A stretch of 64,000 nucleotides of DNA from Algibacter amylolyticus. GTDB lineage: Bacteria; Bacteroidota; Bacteroidia; Flavobacteriales; Flavobacteriaceae. A program made the translations under genes and the position numbers. The stretch covers positions 62,001 through 126,000 of the forward strand of contig NZ_JACHGE010000004.1 in assembly GCF_014202225.1 (NCBI RefSeq), given 5' to 3'. Shown here one piece after another: positions 34,016-42,899 of this stretch (positions within the stretch are counted from its first letter, which is position 1; each line of letters opens with the position of its first letter). A model generated the notes under the pieces. It was not told the DNA's origin, did no database searches, and worked only from the letters and a program-made list of their open reading frames with translations.

Positions 34016-34733
34016 AGCTCTTTCTATTATTATTAAATTCAAAATCCTTAAAAGCATCATTAATCAAAAGTTCTAAGTCCTCCCTAACTTTCATGATTTT
34101 CTTTTTTGATAGGTGTTTTTCAATACTTGGATGGTATAGTAATCTTAATGATTTATAAAATTTAAAGGTTCTTTCTACAATATTTTTAACCGTAGTATAT
34201 TCATCTGCATCAATCTGAAATTGGGGAGTGAGCAACTTATCTTTGTAGTTAACATAAAGGCCTTGATTTTTCAAATCATTAAACTCTTGCAACTTTTCTA
34301 TTCGTTTACCAGAATCTACAAGTGGCTGAACAGATTTAACCAAATCATTCAAGCCATTTAAACCCCAATCGAGCCATTTTACTTTAGTTTTAAATAATGG
34401 CTTTTCTCTTTGCTCTTCCCAAATAGTTATTGTTTCCATTAGACTAGAACCAACTTCTACGAGTTGCGCTACCTCATGCCTTATTTTATGATCACTAAAA
34501 AACCTTTTAGCACCTTTAATTAAATACACTTTGTAACCTTGACTATGTAAAAAAACTAAAGTTGCTTTTATAACTTCCTCTGAACTTAAAATTAATAATG
34601 ATGTTGCGCTACTATACGATTTATTTGTTTCTGCTAGTAGAATAGCATCTTTTCTGAGTTGGCGTGCATTATTGTAGATAACTATATCTAAACCTCTAGA
34701 TTCAATCGCAGAAAGGTTTATAAATTTCCTCAT
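34008..34733 (-). CDS. AbiV-family (HEPN-like) abortive-infection protein
   Basis: A 241-residue helical protein. Its first 110 residues fit AbiV: NNARQLRKDAILLAE, SATSLLILSSEEVIKATLVF with the E-E-x-x-K pattern (E52, E53, K56), and then FFSDHKIRHE with the DHK (81-83). AbiV of Lactococcus stops phage growth by blocking phage translation; the fold is HEPN-related, so RNA cleavage is possible. The C-terminal 130 residues have no match I recognise. It sits between the KAP NTPase gene (57 bp upstream) and DUF6979 (overlap), and the group looks like one defence operon. Confidence 0.75.
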   Translation of the reverse strand: MRKFINLSAIESRGLDIVIYNNARQLRKDAILLAETNKSYSSATSLLILSSEEVIKATLVFLHSQGYKVYLIKGAKRFFSDHKIRHEVAQLVEVGSSLMETITIWEEQREKPLFKTKVKWLDWGLNGLNDLVKSVQPLVDSGKRIEKLQEFNDLKNQGLYVNYKDKLLTPQFQIDADEYTTVKNIVERTFKFYKSLRLLYHPSIEKHLSKKKIMKVREDLELLINDAFKDFEFNNNRKSYE

Positions 34734-34790
34734 TTATTTGTTTAACTTTTTTAGTCTGTATCTTATATATTACCTCTTTTTTTGAACAAC

Positions 34791-37514
34791 TCAAAAAGGT
34801 AACTCCATTACAATTAGATCATATTGTGTTTTACTTAATGGTTTATAACCATTTCTAATATAAGCCTGAACAAAGGTTATAGCTATCTCAAGTTTGTCAG
34901 AATCAATTACTTTTTTATCATCTTCTGCTAATTCAATATTACTCAAAAACTCATGAAAATTATCCCAACCTTCTTGATAGAACTTTTGATATAAACTTAT
35001 ATTTAAGGGGTCTTCAATTAAATCAAGAAGAGAATCTTGATTTGAGAATATTTGAGCCAAATTAAAATTTGGTTCGTAACCGACAGACCCTACCTCGCTA
35101 TCACTAATTATTTCTCTAATTGACATAAATAAATGTGAGTTAAAATATTCCGTAAACCGATTTTGAATATCATTTCTAATAGCCAGGTTTAAATCATTTG
35201 ATCTTATAATTTTTTTATCTTCAACAATAGCTTCAACATGTTGATTGTAAACCGAAGCCGTAACATCTGGCTTAGCCTTAATTCGAATAAGATGCTTTAG
35301 TTTTTCTAAGAATAAAGCTTTAAGATCCTCTTCACTAAATTCATTATTTTCAAACCTATTTAACATGCCAGAGCTATAATTTTGACGACTCTTTTTTCTT
35401 TTTAAATCCATATTCACATCTCTTAACATAAAGTCAAGAAAGCCTAGCGAATCAACATTTATAATTTTTTGTATATCATCAATAAATGCTTTTTTATCTT
35501 TTGAATAGAAAGTATGAAAAGCGTTTCTCATTATATCTATACCCATCTGATCATCATAAGAATTACTATTAGGCAAAATAAAATTAAGGGTTCTTAAAGC
35601 ATCTAAATATTGTTCTACGTTATCAGGTGAATTATTATAAATAAATTGTTTAATCTCATTTGTTGTATGAAAATTAATATTTTCATTTGTTTTTGAAATA
35701 CTTTTAGCCAATCCAAATAACTTATTGCTTGCGTAAGCATTTTGTAATTGCGTTATTGAGACATTACCGCTCAAAATATTATTTCGTAAATAAATATCTG
35801 AATAGTATATCTTAGAAATGGAGTTTTGATTTGAGTGATAATATTTAACTGATTTTTTTCCATAAAGTCTACAGAAAACGGCATCAATAATTTGAATATC
35901 CTTGTTTGTATAACTTTTTAATTGTTCTTTTAAATTCTCTTGGCTCTTTAAATTGTATAAATAAACATTACTTAAATGATCGCTTCCAAAAACTACTGTA
36001 TTATCATTATTCACATCGACTGTAGTAGTTCTCATCAGTATTTCATCTAAATTTGAAAAGACTAAATCATTTAAATCCCTATACTTATATATTAAAAGTT
36101 TATACAAAATATATTCTTGGGGAACAACATCACTTTTGCTTTCTAAAAACGAATAATTAAATTTAAACTCATTAATAAATCTTTTAACATCTCTATATGT
36201 AGGGATAAAATCTTGATATTTTAAATCGTAATTTGTTTCACAATATTCATTTTTTTGACTAGCGTCAAGAATATTATTTAAGCTAATATCATCAAAACTA
36301 AGTTCCAGATCTATGAATAGGTTTTTAAAAGCCTCATTGATAGCTCCTCTATCTTTCTTATTTAAATCAGTTGAAAAAGCAAGATCAACTTGTCTGAATA
36401 ATTCTGTTATAATTAAATTTGAATCAAAGGGTAATAAGTTAATTTCGACATTAAAAATTTTATCTATATAATTATCTTTAGACTTTTCTATTGTCTCAAC
36501 TACATATTTTCTATCATATCCTGCTATGAAAATGATGTTATTGAAATCTGATAAAGTTCTTATTAATTTTAATGTATTCAAGATTTCAGAACTCTCCAAA
36601 CGATCTAAATCATCTAAAAGAATAATTATTTGTTTATCGATTTTCTTTATATTTTCATTAATACTTGTATAAAAATTTTCTAAGGTTTCATTTTCTGAGA
36701 GCAAATCCTTTCCTGTAGAAATTATATTATGTAATTCACTATTCGATAAACTTAAAATAGAATTAACATAATTATCAATATTATCAGAAATATCCCCTGA
36801 GTGAGTTTTAAGTTGATTTTTTAATTCTTCAAAAAAGTTTTCAATAATAGCATTAGATCCTTTATTTTTCCATATCCGATACCAAAAGACTATCTCCTTA
36901 GGGTTTTTATGCTCAAAATCTCTTTTAAATTTATGAAGAAAACTACTTTTACCATGTCCCCAAACTGCATTTAGGCCAATGCTAAACGATTCCTCTGGTT
37001 TAAAATGAGTTACTACAGAAATCAACTTTTGGAGTATAGCTTCATTATCAATTTCTTCACCAGTAAAAATCTTATCTTCAATAAAAAAGTTATTAGCAAT
37101 ATCATCCTTTGCCTTTCTTTTATACTCTTTAATCCAAACTCTTATTAAATTAAAAAAATGAAATGATGCTATTATAAAAACCCAATCAGCATAAACGAAT
37201 AGATCATCTAACCACAAAAATTCAATATAACCGACAAAAACAATTCTTAAAAAAAAATAGATTGTAACAGCATAACAAACAAAAAAAGTAATACGTATAT
37301 TATGAATAAAGGCCTTTCTAATCAGGTATATATAGGTGATAATTGATAGAGCTAAGATTGTGAAGAAACCTAAATTAAACGAGGAGCTATTATAGTTTAA
37401 ATCATACCCTAAGAATAAAAGCAATTCACTTATCTGTTCAATAAAAATTAAGGACAATGAAACTGTAATTATATAAATTACAAAAAACTTTAAATTATCT
37501 TTTATCAAACCCAT
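34791..37514 (-). CDS. Membrane-anchored KAP-family P-loop NTPase
   Basis: A 907-residue protein. Four predicted transmembrane helices lie at the N terminus (about 10-28, 46-65, 75-97 and 108-124). The KAP NTPase follows: Walker A VWGHGKSS (184-191) and Walker B IIILLDDLDRL (296-306), then a sensor-like IIFIAGYDRKYV. The last 450 residues are helical and unlike anything I know. KAP proteins such as PifA of plasmid F are tied to phage exclusion, and membrane KAPs cluster with defence genes. Next to AbiV and a nuclease, I infer a sensor or switch ATPase at the membrane. It is preceded by 219 bp without genes. Confidence 0.88.
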   Translation of the reverse strand: MGLIKDNLKFFVIYIITVSLSLIFIEQISELLLFLGYDLNYNSSSFNLGFFTILALSIITYIYLIRKAFIHNIRITFFVCYAVTIYFFLRIVFVGYIEFLWLDDLFVYADWVFIIASFHFFNLIRVWIKEYKRKAKDDIANNFFIEDKIFTGEEIDNEAILQKLISVVTHFKPEESFSIGLNAVWGHGKSSFLHKFKRDFEHKNPKEIVFWYRIWKNKGSNAIIENFFEELKNQLKTHSGDISDNIDNYVNSILSLSNSELHNIISTGKDLLSENETLENFYTSINENIKKIDKQIIILLDDLDRLESSEILNTLKLIRTLSDFNNIIFIAGYDRKYVVETIEKSKDNYIDKIFNVEINLLPFDSNLIITELFRQVDLAFSTDLNKKDRGAINEAFKNLFIDLELSFDDISLNNILDASQKNEYCETNYDLKYQDFIPTYRDVKRFINEFKFNYSFLESKSDVVPQEYILYKLLIYKYRDLNDLVFSNLDEILMRTTTVDVNNDNTVVFGSDHLSNVYLYNLKSQENLKEQLKSYTNKDIQIIDAVFCRLYGKKSVKYYHSNQNSISKIYYSDIYLRNNILSGNVSITQLQNAYASNKLFGLAKSISKTNENINFHTTNEIKQFIYNNSPDNVEQYLDALRTLNFILPNSNSYDDQMGIDIMRNAFHTFYSKDKKAFIDDIQKIINVDSLGFLDFMLRDVNMDLKRKKSRQNYSSGMLNRFENNEFSEEDLKALFLEKLKHLIRIKAKPDVTASVYNQHVEAIVEDKKIIRSNDLNLAIRNDIQNRFTEYFNSHLFMSIREIISDSEVGSVGYEPNFNLAQIFSNQDSLLDLIEDPLNISLYQKFYQEGWDNFHEFLSNIELAEDDKKVIDSDKLEIAITFVQAYIRNGYKPLSKTQYDLIVMELPF

Positions 37515-37733
37515 CCCTTTCCATATTTAACATTCTCTTTTTTATTATTTAAAAATCATTTCTTATTTGGCTAGCTGTTAACATGGACAGCTTACCCGCT
37601 AACAAAGCACTCGTCGTTTTTTTTTTCAGAAAATCTAATGTTTATATTTCTATTACATGTGCTGCTATACTAGTAGCGCTAAATAATAGTATTGTTTTCT
37701 TAGCTTAATTGAATTGATTAATTACGACTACAT

Positions 37734-38519
37734 CTAAACATAACCAACTTGCTTATTAGAGTTCTTAAGTCCAATAATTAGGTAAAGTAGAGGAAGCGCT
37801 TCAATAATTGATAATAACATTAAAGTTGTTGTATTATCTGAAATAAAGCTGATAAAAATTATTACAGCAAAACTTATTAAGCTCCAGTAGGCAAATTTTG
37901 AAATCCTAGATGCTACTCCATCTTCTATTTTAGACATTTTTTTTCCTAGACTGAATAAATAATATATATGTAAACAAATTAATACAAGAATTAGAATAAA
38001 AACCATTGAAGATTGGGCATCCGGTAGGTTTAAAAGTTTTCTTTCCCAACTCGGTGTTCTCAGTAATCCATCTGCGAAATCTAAAACTACAGAAGTTACT
38101 ATTATAATTATTAAGTCTTTATTTGCAGCAGTATAACTTAAAACATTGTTAAGATATCTTTTTATTCTGCTAAATACTTTATAAGTTGCTAAAATTAAAG
38201 CAGGCAATAAAAAGCGATAAATTCTATTCTTTTCCAGCTCAAAATACTCCATAACACCCATAATAATTAACATAACAAACAATAAAAGAGCATAAATATT
38301 TACACTTTCAATTTCATCAGTACTTTTAGGCTCAGTACTTGGAAACGGTGGTGGTTCGTTTTTAAAAAGATCTTTTAATTCGGGAAGCTGAGATGCTTTT
38401 ATCCAGTTTTCCAGACCTTCTCGCCATACTAGTGTATCTTTTGAGATTTTACCTTTTAATGCTTCTTTAGACAACGGACCATTTTTTTGTCCAGCATTTT
38501 CATAATAATACATATTCAA
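37734..38519 (-). CDS. GYF_2-domain integral membrane protein
   Basis: A 261-residue protein with an N-terminal GYF_2 (DUF4339) domain: MYYYENAGQKNGPLSKEAL through VWREGLENWIKASQLPEL (residues 3-52). Then come a proline-rich linker (EPPPFPSTEP) and about six hydrophobic segments from residue 72 to the end. GYF_2 domains are thought to bind peptides or proteins next to membrane modules. Its position between the KAP group and the hsd genes leaves its partner unclear; it could present a cytoplasmic adaptor to the KAP protein. Confidence 0.72.
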   Translation of the reverse strand: MNMYYYENAGQKNGPLSKEALKGKISKDTLVWREGLENWIKASQLPELKDLFKNEPPPFPSTEPKSTDEIESVNIYALLLFVMLIIMGVMEYFELEKNRIYRFLLPALILATYKVFSRIKRYLNNVLSYTAANKDLIIIIVTSVVLDFADGLLRTPSWERKLLNLPDAQSSMVFILILVLICLHIYYLFSLGKKMSKIEDGVASRISKFAYWSLISFAVIIFISFISDNTTTLMLLSIIEALPLLYLIIGLKNSNKQVGYV

Positions 38520-38554
38520 TATTTATTTGGGGTTAATTTTTTTTATAATATCTT

Positions 38555-38695
38555 TTAGCTTTTATACTTTTCTCTCTCCTCCGCAACCAAACCAAACTCC
38601 TGCGCTACCTCACCAAGATTCCCATCTGCATGGGAATGCGCTACGCGCACCTGCCCATTCCTTAACATTGGTAATAACCAATCTCTAAGCTCCTT
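38555..38695 (-). pseudogene. Remnant of a second hsdS gene (3' end)
   Basis: The minus strand encodes KELRDWLLPMLRNGQV, followed by a VAHSHADGNLG tail, clearly homologous to the C terminus of the intact HsdS (LRDWLLPMLMNGQV and VAHSYADGNLG) and ending in a stop. The DNA of the two copies (38575-38690 and about 39405-39520) looks highly similar, around 85 percent by eye. It begins exactly where the 225-residue gene ends. It shows that the region once had two specificity genes or was made by recombination. Confidence 0.85.
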
Positions 38696-39371
38696 ATTCT
38701 TCATCACTAATAGATATATCTGTAACCTTTACATTTTTTAATGCATTTAATAACTCTTCTCTAAATTGATCAAAATCACCCACAACATCGGTATAACCAC
38801 TAAATTCATAAGAAAAGCGATACGCTTCATAACTTCCAAAATCATCAACATACTTAGAAAACTCCATTTTATAGCTTGAAAAGGCTACATAATACGTGTC
38901 GTTTTCTTGTTCAAATGTTACAAAAGTATTCTGTTTTGGTTGTCTTGGCAATGCAATGACTTCTTCTAAAACTGTATATAAATGTCTTGCAGGACTGTAT
39001 CCTATCGCTTTGCTTTTTAAGTTTTGAAAAAACTCTTGCAAAAGAACTATGGTATCGTTATTTAAGTTTATGTAGTTCTCTCTTTCAATAACAAGCACAA
39101 ACTCTTCTAAATAACCGTGTTTACTTAAAGACACAATTTCATCATCAGATTCATAACTAAAATCATTTTTTACAAACTCTATTGGCAAAATAGAATCGTA
39201 ACCATTTTTACCCAAAAACGTGTTGACTTGATGTATCATTTTCTCTATTGCTGATAATGAATGGTTATCTTCAGGTTGAAAAATTTTAAATACACCTACT
39301 TCGTCACGAAATTCAACATCAAAGCTTTTTGCATCTTCTTTAGTTGTTGGAAAATTATCTCTTAACCTCAT
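38694..39371 (-). CDS. Unknown protein translationally coupled to hsdS
   Basis: A 225-residue acidic protein that I do not recognise; no signal, membrane segment or nuclease motif is visible. Its ATG overlaps the hsdS stop codon (ATGA), so it is made with HsdS. It is bracketed by the intact hsdS tail on one side and a duplicate of that tail on the other, so it may have been inserted by recombination as a unit. It may regulate or protect the restriction complex, or be an unrelated passenger. Confidence 0.65.
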   Translation of the reverse strand: MRLRDNFPTTKEDAKSFDVEFRDEVGVFKIFQPEDNHSLSAIEKMIHQVNTFLGKNGYDSILPIEFVKNDFSYESDDEIVSLSKHGYLEEFVLVIERENYINLNNDTIVLLQEFFQNLKSKAIGYSPARHLYTVLEEVIALPRQPKQNTFVTFEQENDTYYVAFSSYKMEFSKYVDDFGSYEAYRFSYEFSGYTDVVGDFDQFREELLNALKNVKVTDISISDEE

Positions 39372-40813
39372 TTCTCACCATATTTAGCATTATCAAATTT
39401 AGTATTATCCTCCGCAACCATACCCAACTCCTGCTCTGCCCTACCAAGATTCCCATCTGCATAGGAATGCGCTACGCGCACCTGCCCATTCATTAACATA
39501 GGCAACAACCAATCCCTAAGGGCTGAGAGTTTTTGGTTTTGAAATGAGTTGTTTATTATTTGGTCATAAATAGGGTTTGCTAGTTTATAATAATCTTTTA
39601 AAACTTCCAATGAAGGATTTATTATTAAGGAAGTGTCAACAGTTTTCTTATTAATATGTGGTTGTTGTGCACCAGTTCTCAAAGTCATTAATCTTGGTAT
39701 TTCATTTACTAAATAAGGGTAAATAAATGATGCTTTTAATTTATCTGATTCTAAAATTCCAACGACAGATTGATTTGCACAAGCATCAATTCCTAAAATA
39801 GAAGGTCTCAAATGTCTAGTAATTGATAATACACATGTTCCCTTTGGCATTAATGAAGTTGCAGATTTAGAAATGGAATCTTCCGTAATATATTCTTCTG
39901 AGTCTATAATTGGAAAATTTGCTATTTCACCAGAATTTAACCAAGGAATATCTCCATCCCAAAATTCACGTATTTTGGTTGAAGGCGTTCCTCCTAATTC
40001 TGTTTTTAATACATCACCTAATTCATCAACCTCCCATCCCTCAGGAATCTCACGATTCAAGGCTTCATTAAAAACCATTAACCCACCAGACGATTTATAA
40101 GGTTTCCCAACTAAAGAGAGATTCCCTATCCGTTTCGCTTGGGCTTCACTTGTAGGGAATTCGAACTGTACAAACCAATAATCGTAAAGCGTTTTTGCCA
40201 TCGCTTCTAATTCTTGGTTTATTTTGTTGTTGACTTCTATTTTAACTCTTATATTTTTATAAACATTTACAATACTCGTAAATGTTATAGTATCAGGTAA
40301 TGCAATTGGTAATTTATTTAATTCTCTTTGATAAAGAGCAATAACTGTAGTTGTACCTTCCTTGATTCTATCAAGTAATTTTTTTGAAGATGGGATATTT
40401 AAAAAGGCATTTATAAAATAGTTCATTTCTGAATTTCCATTATCAATTCTCACTAACATATGATTATATAATATTTTTCTACCCTCTATATTATCTACTA
40501 CACATGTTTTCCCTACTAATTGAAGACTATTTCTAACATTAATTAAAAAATCCCCATTATTTAATTTAAACTCTTTTAATTCTCTTTCAGAAGCTTCTGT
40601 TCTTTTTAAATTATCTAAATTTGCAGTACCATTTATATCAATATCTCCCATTTTGAGATATTCTACATTCCCTTCACCTAACTGACTGTTACTTCGAATC
40701 ATACCTTGTTGATATGATCTCATTATATCCTCCCAAAAAAACCATTTCCAATTACTAGGCAATTTGTAAGGTTCTAATCTTTTAGTAATTGTAGACACAA
40801 AATTATCTTTCAT
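39368..40813 (-). CDS. hsdS: Type I restriction-modification specificity subunit HsdS
   Basis: A 481-residue DNA-recognition subunit with the two-target-domain layout. Domain 1 starts YKLPSNWKWFFWEDI; the central conserved helix contains NNKINQELEAMAKTLYDYWF. Domain 2 starts REIPEGWEVDELGDVLKTE with a typical GGTPST loop, and the C-terminal conserved helix has LSALRDWLLPMLMNGQV. The two domains define the bipartite target sequence, which cannot be predicted here. It overlaps hsdM by 11 bp. A partial second copy of its 3' end lies 0.8 kb downstream, providing homology for exchange of the specificity gene. Confidence 0.93.
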   Translation of the reverse strand: MKDNFVSTITKRLEPYKLPSNWKWFFWEDIMRSYQQGMIRSNSQLGEGNVEYLKMGDIDINGTANLDNLKRTEASERELKEFKLNNGDFLINVRNSLQLVGKTCVVDNIEGRKILYNHMLVRIDNGNSEMNYFINAFLNIPSSKKLLDRIKEGTTTVIALYQRELNKLPIALPDTITFTSIVNVYKNIRVKIEVNNKINQELEAMAKTLYDYWFVQFEFPTSEAQAKRIGNLSLVGKPYKSSGGLMVFNEALNREIPEGWEVDELGDVLKTELGGTPSTKIREFWDGDIPWLNSGEIANFPIIDSEEYITEDSISKSATSLMPKGTCVLSITRHLRPSILGIDACANQSVVGILESDKLKASFIYPYLVNEIPRLMTLRTGAQQPHINKKTVDTSLIINPSLEVLKDYYKLANPIYDQIINNSFQNQKLSALRDWLLPMLMNGQVRVAHSYADGNLGRAEQELGMVAEDNTKFDNAKYGEK

Positions 40814-42431
40814 ACTTCAAACTCTTCAAATTATTCTGAATCTCCTTTTCTAAACCTTTAGACTCAGAAAATAAACTTTCTAAATTACTTTCAAACCCTT
40901 TCATTTTAGCAGTAAATTCTTCAGCAGTAATATCAGTATATTCAATTTTAACTTCAAAATATTGTCCTGCACTTAGGCTGTAGTTTTTGGCTTTAATATC
41001 GTCATAAGACACCACAACAGATAAATCATCTTTGGCTTCTTTCGCATTAAAAACGTTAATAATTTGTTGTTCTTCTGCTTCGCTTAAAACGGTTTTTTGG
41101 TTTTTACCTTCTTTTACTTTGGTTCCTAAATTAGAAGCATCTACCAACACCACATCTTTCGTGTTGGTTTTATCTAAAAACAAAATACTAACGTTGGTTC
41201 CTGTGGTGGCAAAAATATTAGAAGGCATAGATACTACACCTGCAAGCATTTTGCTTTCTACTAGTTTTTGTCTAATTTTTTTATCGATACCCGATTGTGC
41301 GGTTATAAAACCTGTAGGTACTACAATAGCCGCTTTACCTTTTACTGTTAAGCTGTGCATGATATGTTGTATAAACAGCAAGTAAATAGCCATAGAGTCT
41401 TTCTTACTTTTAGGAATATTGGGTATACCTGCAAAAAAGCGTGCTGCATTGGCTTTACTCTCTAAATCTCCACTATAATCACTGAAATCTAACTTAAATG
41501 GTGGATTAGACACAATATAATCAAACTGTTCTAATTGTCCGTTGTCTTGTTTGTGATACGGACTTAAAATGGTGTTACCTTGTATAATGTTTTGTATGGA
41601 ATGTACCAGATTGTTTAAAATAAGATTTAAACGCAATAAGGCAGACGATTTTTGCGAGATGTCTTGCGAGTAAATGGTACACTTATCTTCGCCAATGGCG
41701 TGGGCAATATTCATTAACAAGGTTCCCGATCCTGCACTTGGGTCGTAACAGGTGACGTTGTTTACATCGTCTCCAGTTACCAAACAAGCTGCCATAATTT
41801 TGGCTACAGCGTGTGGTGTAAAATACTCGGCGTATTTACCACCAGAATTGGTGTTGTAATCTTTAATTAAATACTCGAAAATGGTGGCGAAAAAATCGAA
41901 TTTTTGAGTGAATATATGTTCGAAACTAAAACCAACTAGCTTATTCACTAAGGCTTTGCAGAAGTCATCTTTTTTATCGGTAACGTATTTACTTAGGTTT
42001 TCAAACAAGACTACCTTTTCGCCTCCTTGTGTGAGTACTGAGAAAATATCGATATTGTCTTTGGCTACGCTTACTAAGGTTTCGTCAAAAATATCTGCAA
42101 AATTGTCTTTATTTTGTTGTTCGAATAAACGTGATAATAAGTTTTTAGGTGCAATACGTGCTGTGTTTTCACTTATTTGCATGGTTAGCATTTCTAAATC
42201 ATCATCAGAATACTTTTTAAGTGCTTCGTCAAAATTTTCGGCTTTTGCTAAATCGGGTTCTAATTGTTTTAACTCGTAAACGTATTTATCGTTTAAGAAT
42301 TTATATAGAAATACTTGGGTGATTATTTTAAATTCGTTTCCGTCATTTCCTAAACCATAATTGGCACAGACGCTTTTTAGGTCGTCTATAAGTGCTTTGG
42401 TTTGGGTTTCAAATTGTGTGGTGCTTGTCAT
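40803..42431 (-). CDS. hsdM: Type I restriction-modification DNA methyltransferase HsdM
   Basis: A 542-residue N6-adenine methyltransferase. SAM-binding motif I is CYDPSAGSGTLL (DPSAGSGT at 230-237) and catalytic motif IV is SNPPF (308-312). The helical N-terminal domain (HsdM_N) covers residues 1-160. With HsdS it forms the methylase, and with HsdR the nuclease. It is separated from hsdR by rhuM-fic and a four-helix-bundle gene, all on the same strand. AT-rich simple repeats lie just upstream of its start. Confidence 0.95.
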   Translation of the reverse strand: MTSTTQFETQTKALIDDLKSVCANYGLGNDGNEFKIITQVFLYKFLNDKYVYELKQLEPDLAKAENFDEALKKYSDDDLEMLTMQISENTARIAPKNLLSRLFEQQNKDNFADIFDETLVSVAKDNIDIFSVLTQGGEKVVLFENLSKYVTDKKDDFCKALVNKLVGFSFEHIFTQKFDFFATIFEYLIKDYNTNSGGKYAEYFTPHAVAKIMAACLVTGDDVNNVTCYDPSAGSGTLLMNIAHAIGEDKCTIYSQDISQKSSALLRLNLILNNLVHSIQNIIQGNTILSPYHKQDNGQLEQFDYIVSNPPFKLDFSDYSGDLESKANAARFFAGIPNIPKSKKDSMAIYLLFIQHIMHSLTVKGKAAIVVPTGFITAQSGIDKKIRQKLVESKMLAGVVSMPSNIFATTGTNVSILFLDKTNTKDVVLVDASNLGTKVKEGKNQKTVLSEAEEQQIINVFNAKEAKDDLSVVVSYDDIKAKNYSLSAGQYFEVKIEYTDITAEEFTAKMKGFESNLESLFSESKGLEKEIQNNLKSLKYER

Positions 42432-42438
42432 ATATATT

Positions 42439-42510
42439 CAATGTTCAATTATCAATTATCAATTACGAATGTTCAATTATCAATTCGTAATTCCTAATTC
42501 GTAATTCCTA
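42439..42510. repeat. AT-rich short repeats downstream of the four-helix-bundle gene
   Basis: Repeated units related to CAATTATCAATTA and AATTCGTAATTCCTA run through this stretch and include the stop codon of the four-helix-bundle gene. Similar units (AATTCGTAATTC, TCTAATTCCTAATT) precede its start at 42862-42899. The gene is thus framed by related repeats. Confidence 0.75.
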
Positions 42511-42861
42511 ATTCTTATTCCGTATTGTTTTTTGGATGCTTCCAATAATTCTTAATAATTCTTCTATATCATTTAATAGTGGTTCACTTTGTGCTGTTGT
42601 TAAATAATGAGTATCGGTTAGTAATCTAATCCAATACTTGGTCTCTCTTGCTTCCTTATACGAAATCGTTAATTTGGCATAAAAATCTTTTCTACTTTGG
42701 CCACCAATAGCTTCTTCTATATTTGCACCTACTGATGTTCCTGAACGTAACAATTGCTTACTTAAAATAAATTCTTTCTTTTCATCTTGAAGAACTTTAC
42801 AAATATTCACAATTTTAATAGCGAAAGCATACGACTTAGTTTGTACAATATTCTCCTTCAT
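42508..42861 (-). CDS. Four-helix-bundle protein (23S rRNA intervening-sequence family)
   Basis: A 117-residue protein with the family marks FILSKQLLRSGTSVGANIEEA and YKEARETKYWIRLL. Such proteins were first found in intervening sequences of 23S rRNA genes and occur in Bacteroidota as stand-alone genes in varied spots, commonly framed by AT-rich repeats; their role is unknown. Here the gene sits as an insert between hsdM and rhuM-fic, with related repeats on both sides. It looks like a passenger cassette, not a part of the restriction machine. Confidence 0.88.
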   Translation of the reverse strand: MKENIVQTKSYAFAIKIVNICKVLQDEKKEFILSKQLLRSGTSVGANIEEAIGGQSRKDFYAKLTISYKEARETKYWIRLLTDTHYLTTAQSEPLLNDIEELLRIIGSIQKTIRNKN

Positions 42862-42899
42862 AATTCATAATTCGTAATTCGTAATTTCTAATTCCTAAT
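42862..42899. repeat. AT-rich short repeats upstream of the four-helix-bundle gene
   Basis: AATTCATAATTCGTAATTCGTAATTTCTAATTCCTAATT-type units directly abut the start codon. They match those around 42481-42510 and reach into the last codons of the rhuM-fic gene. Confidence 0.7.

Noticed and set aside
42439-42899. CRISPR array (repeated AT-rich units)
   Set aside because: The units are short, imperfect and contiguous, without uniform repeats separated by unique spacers; no cas genes are near.
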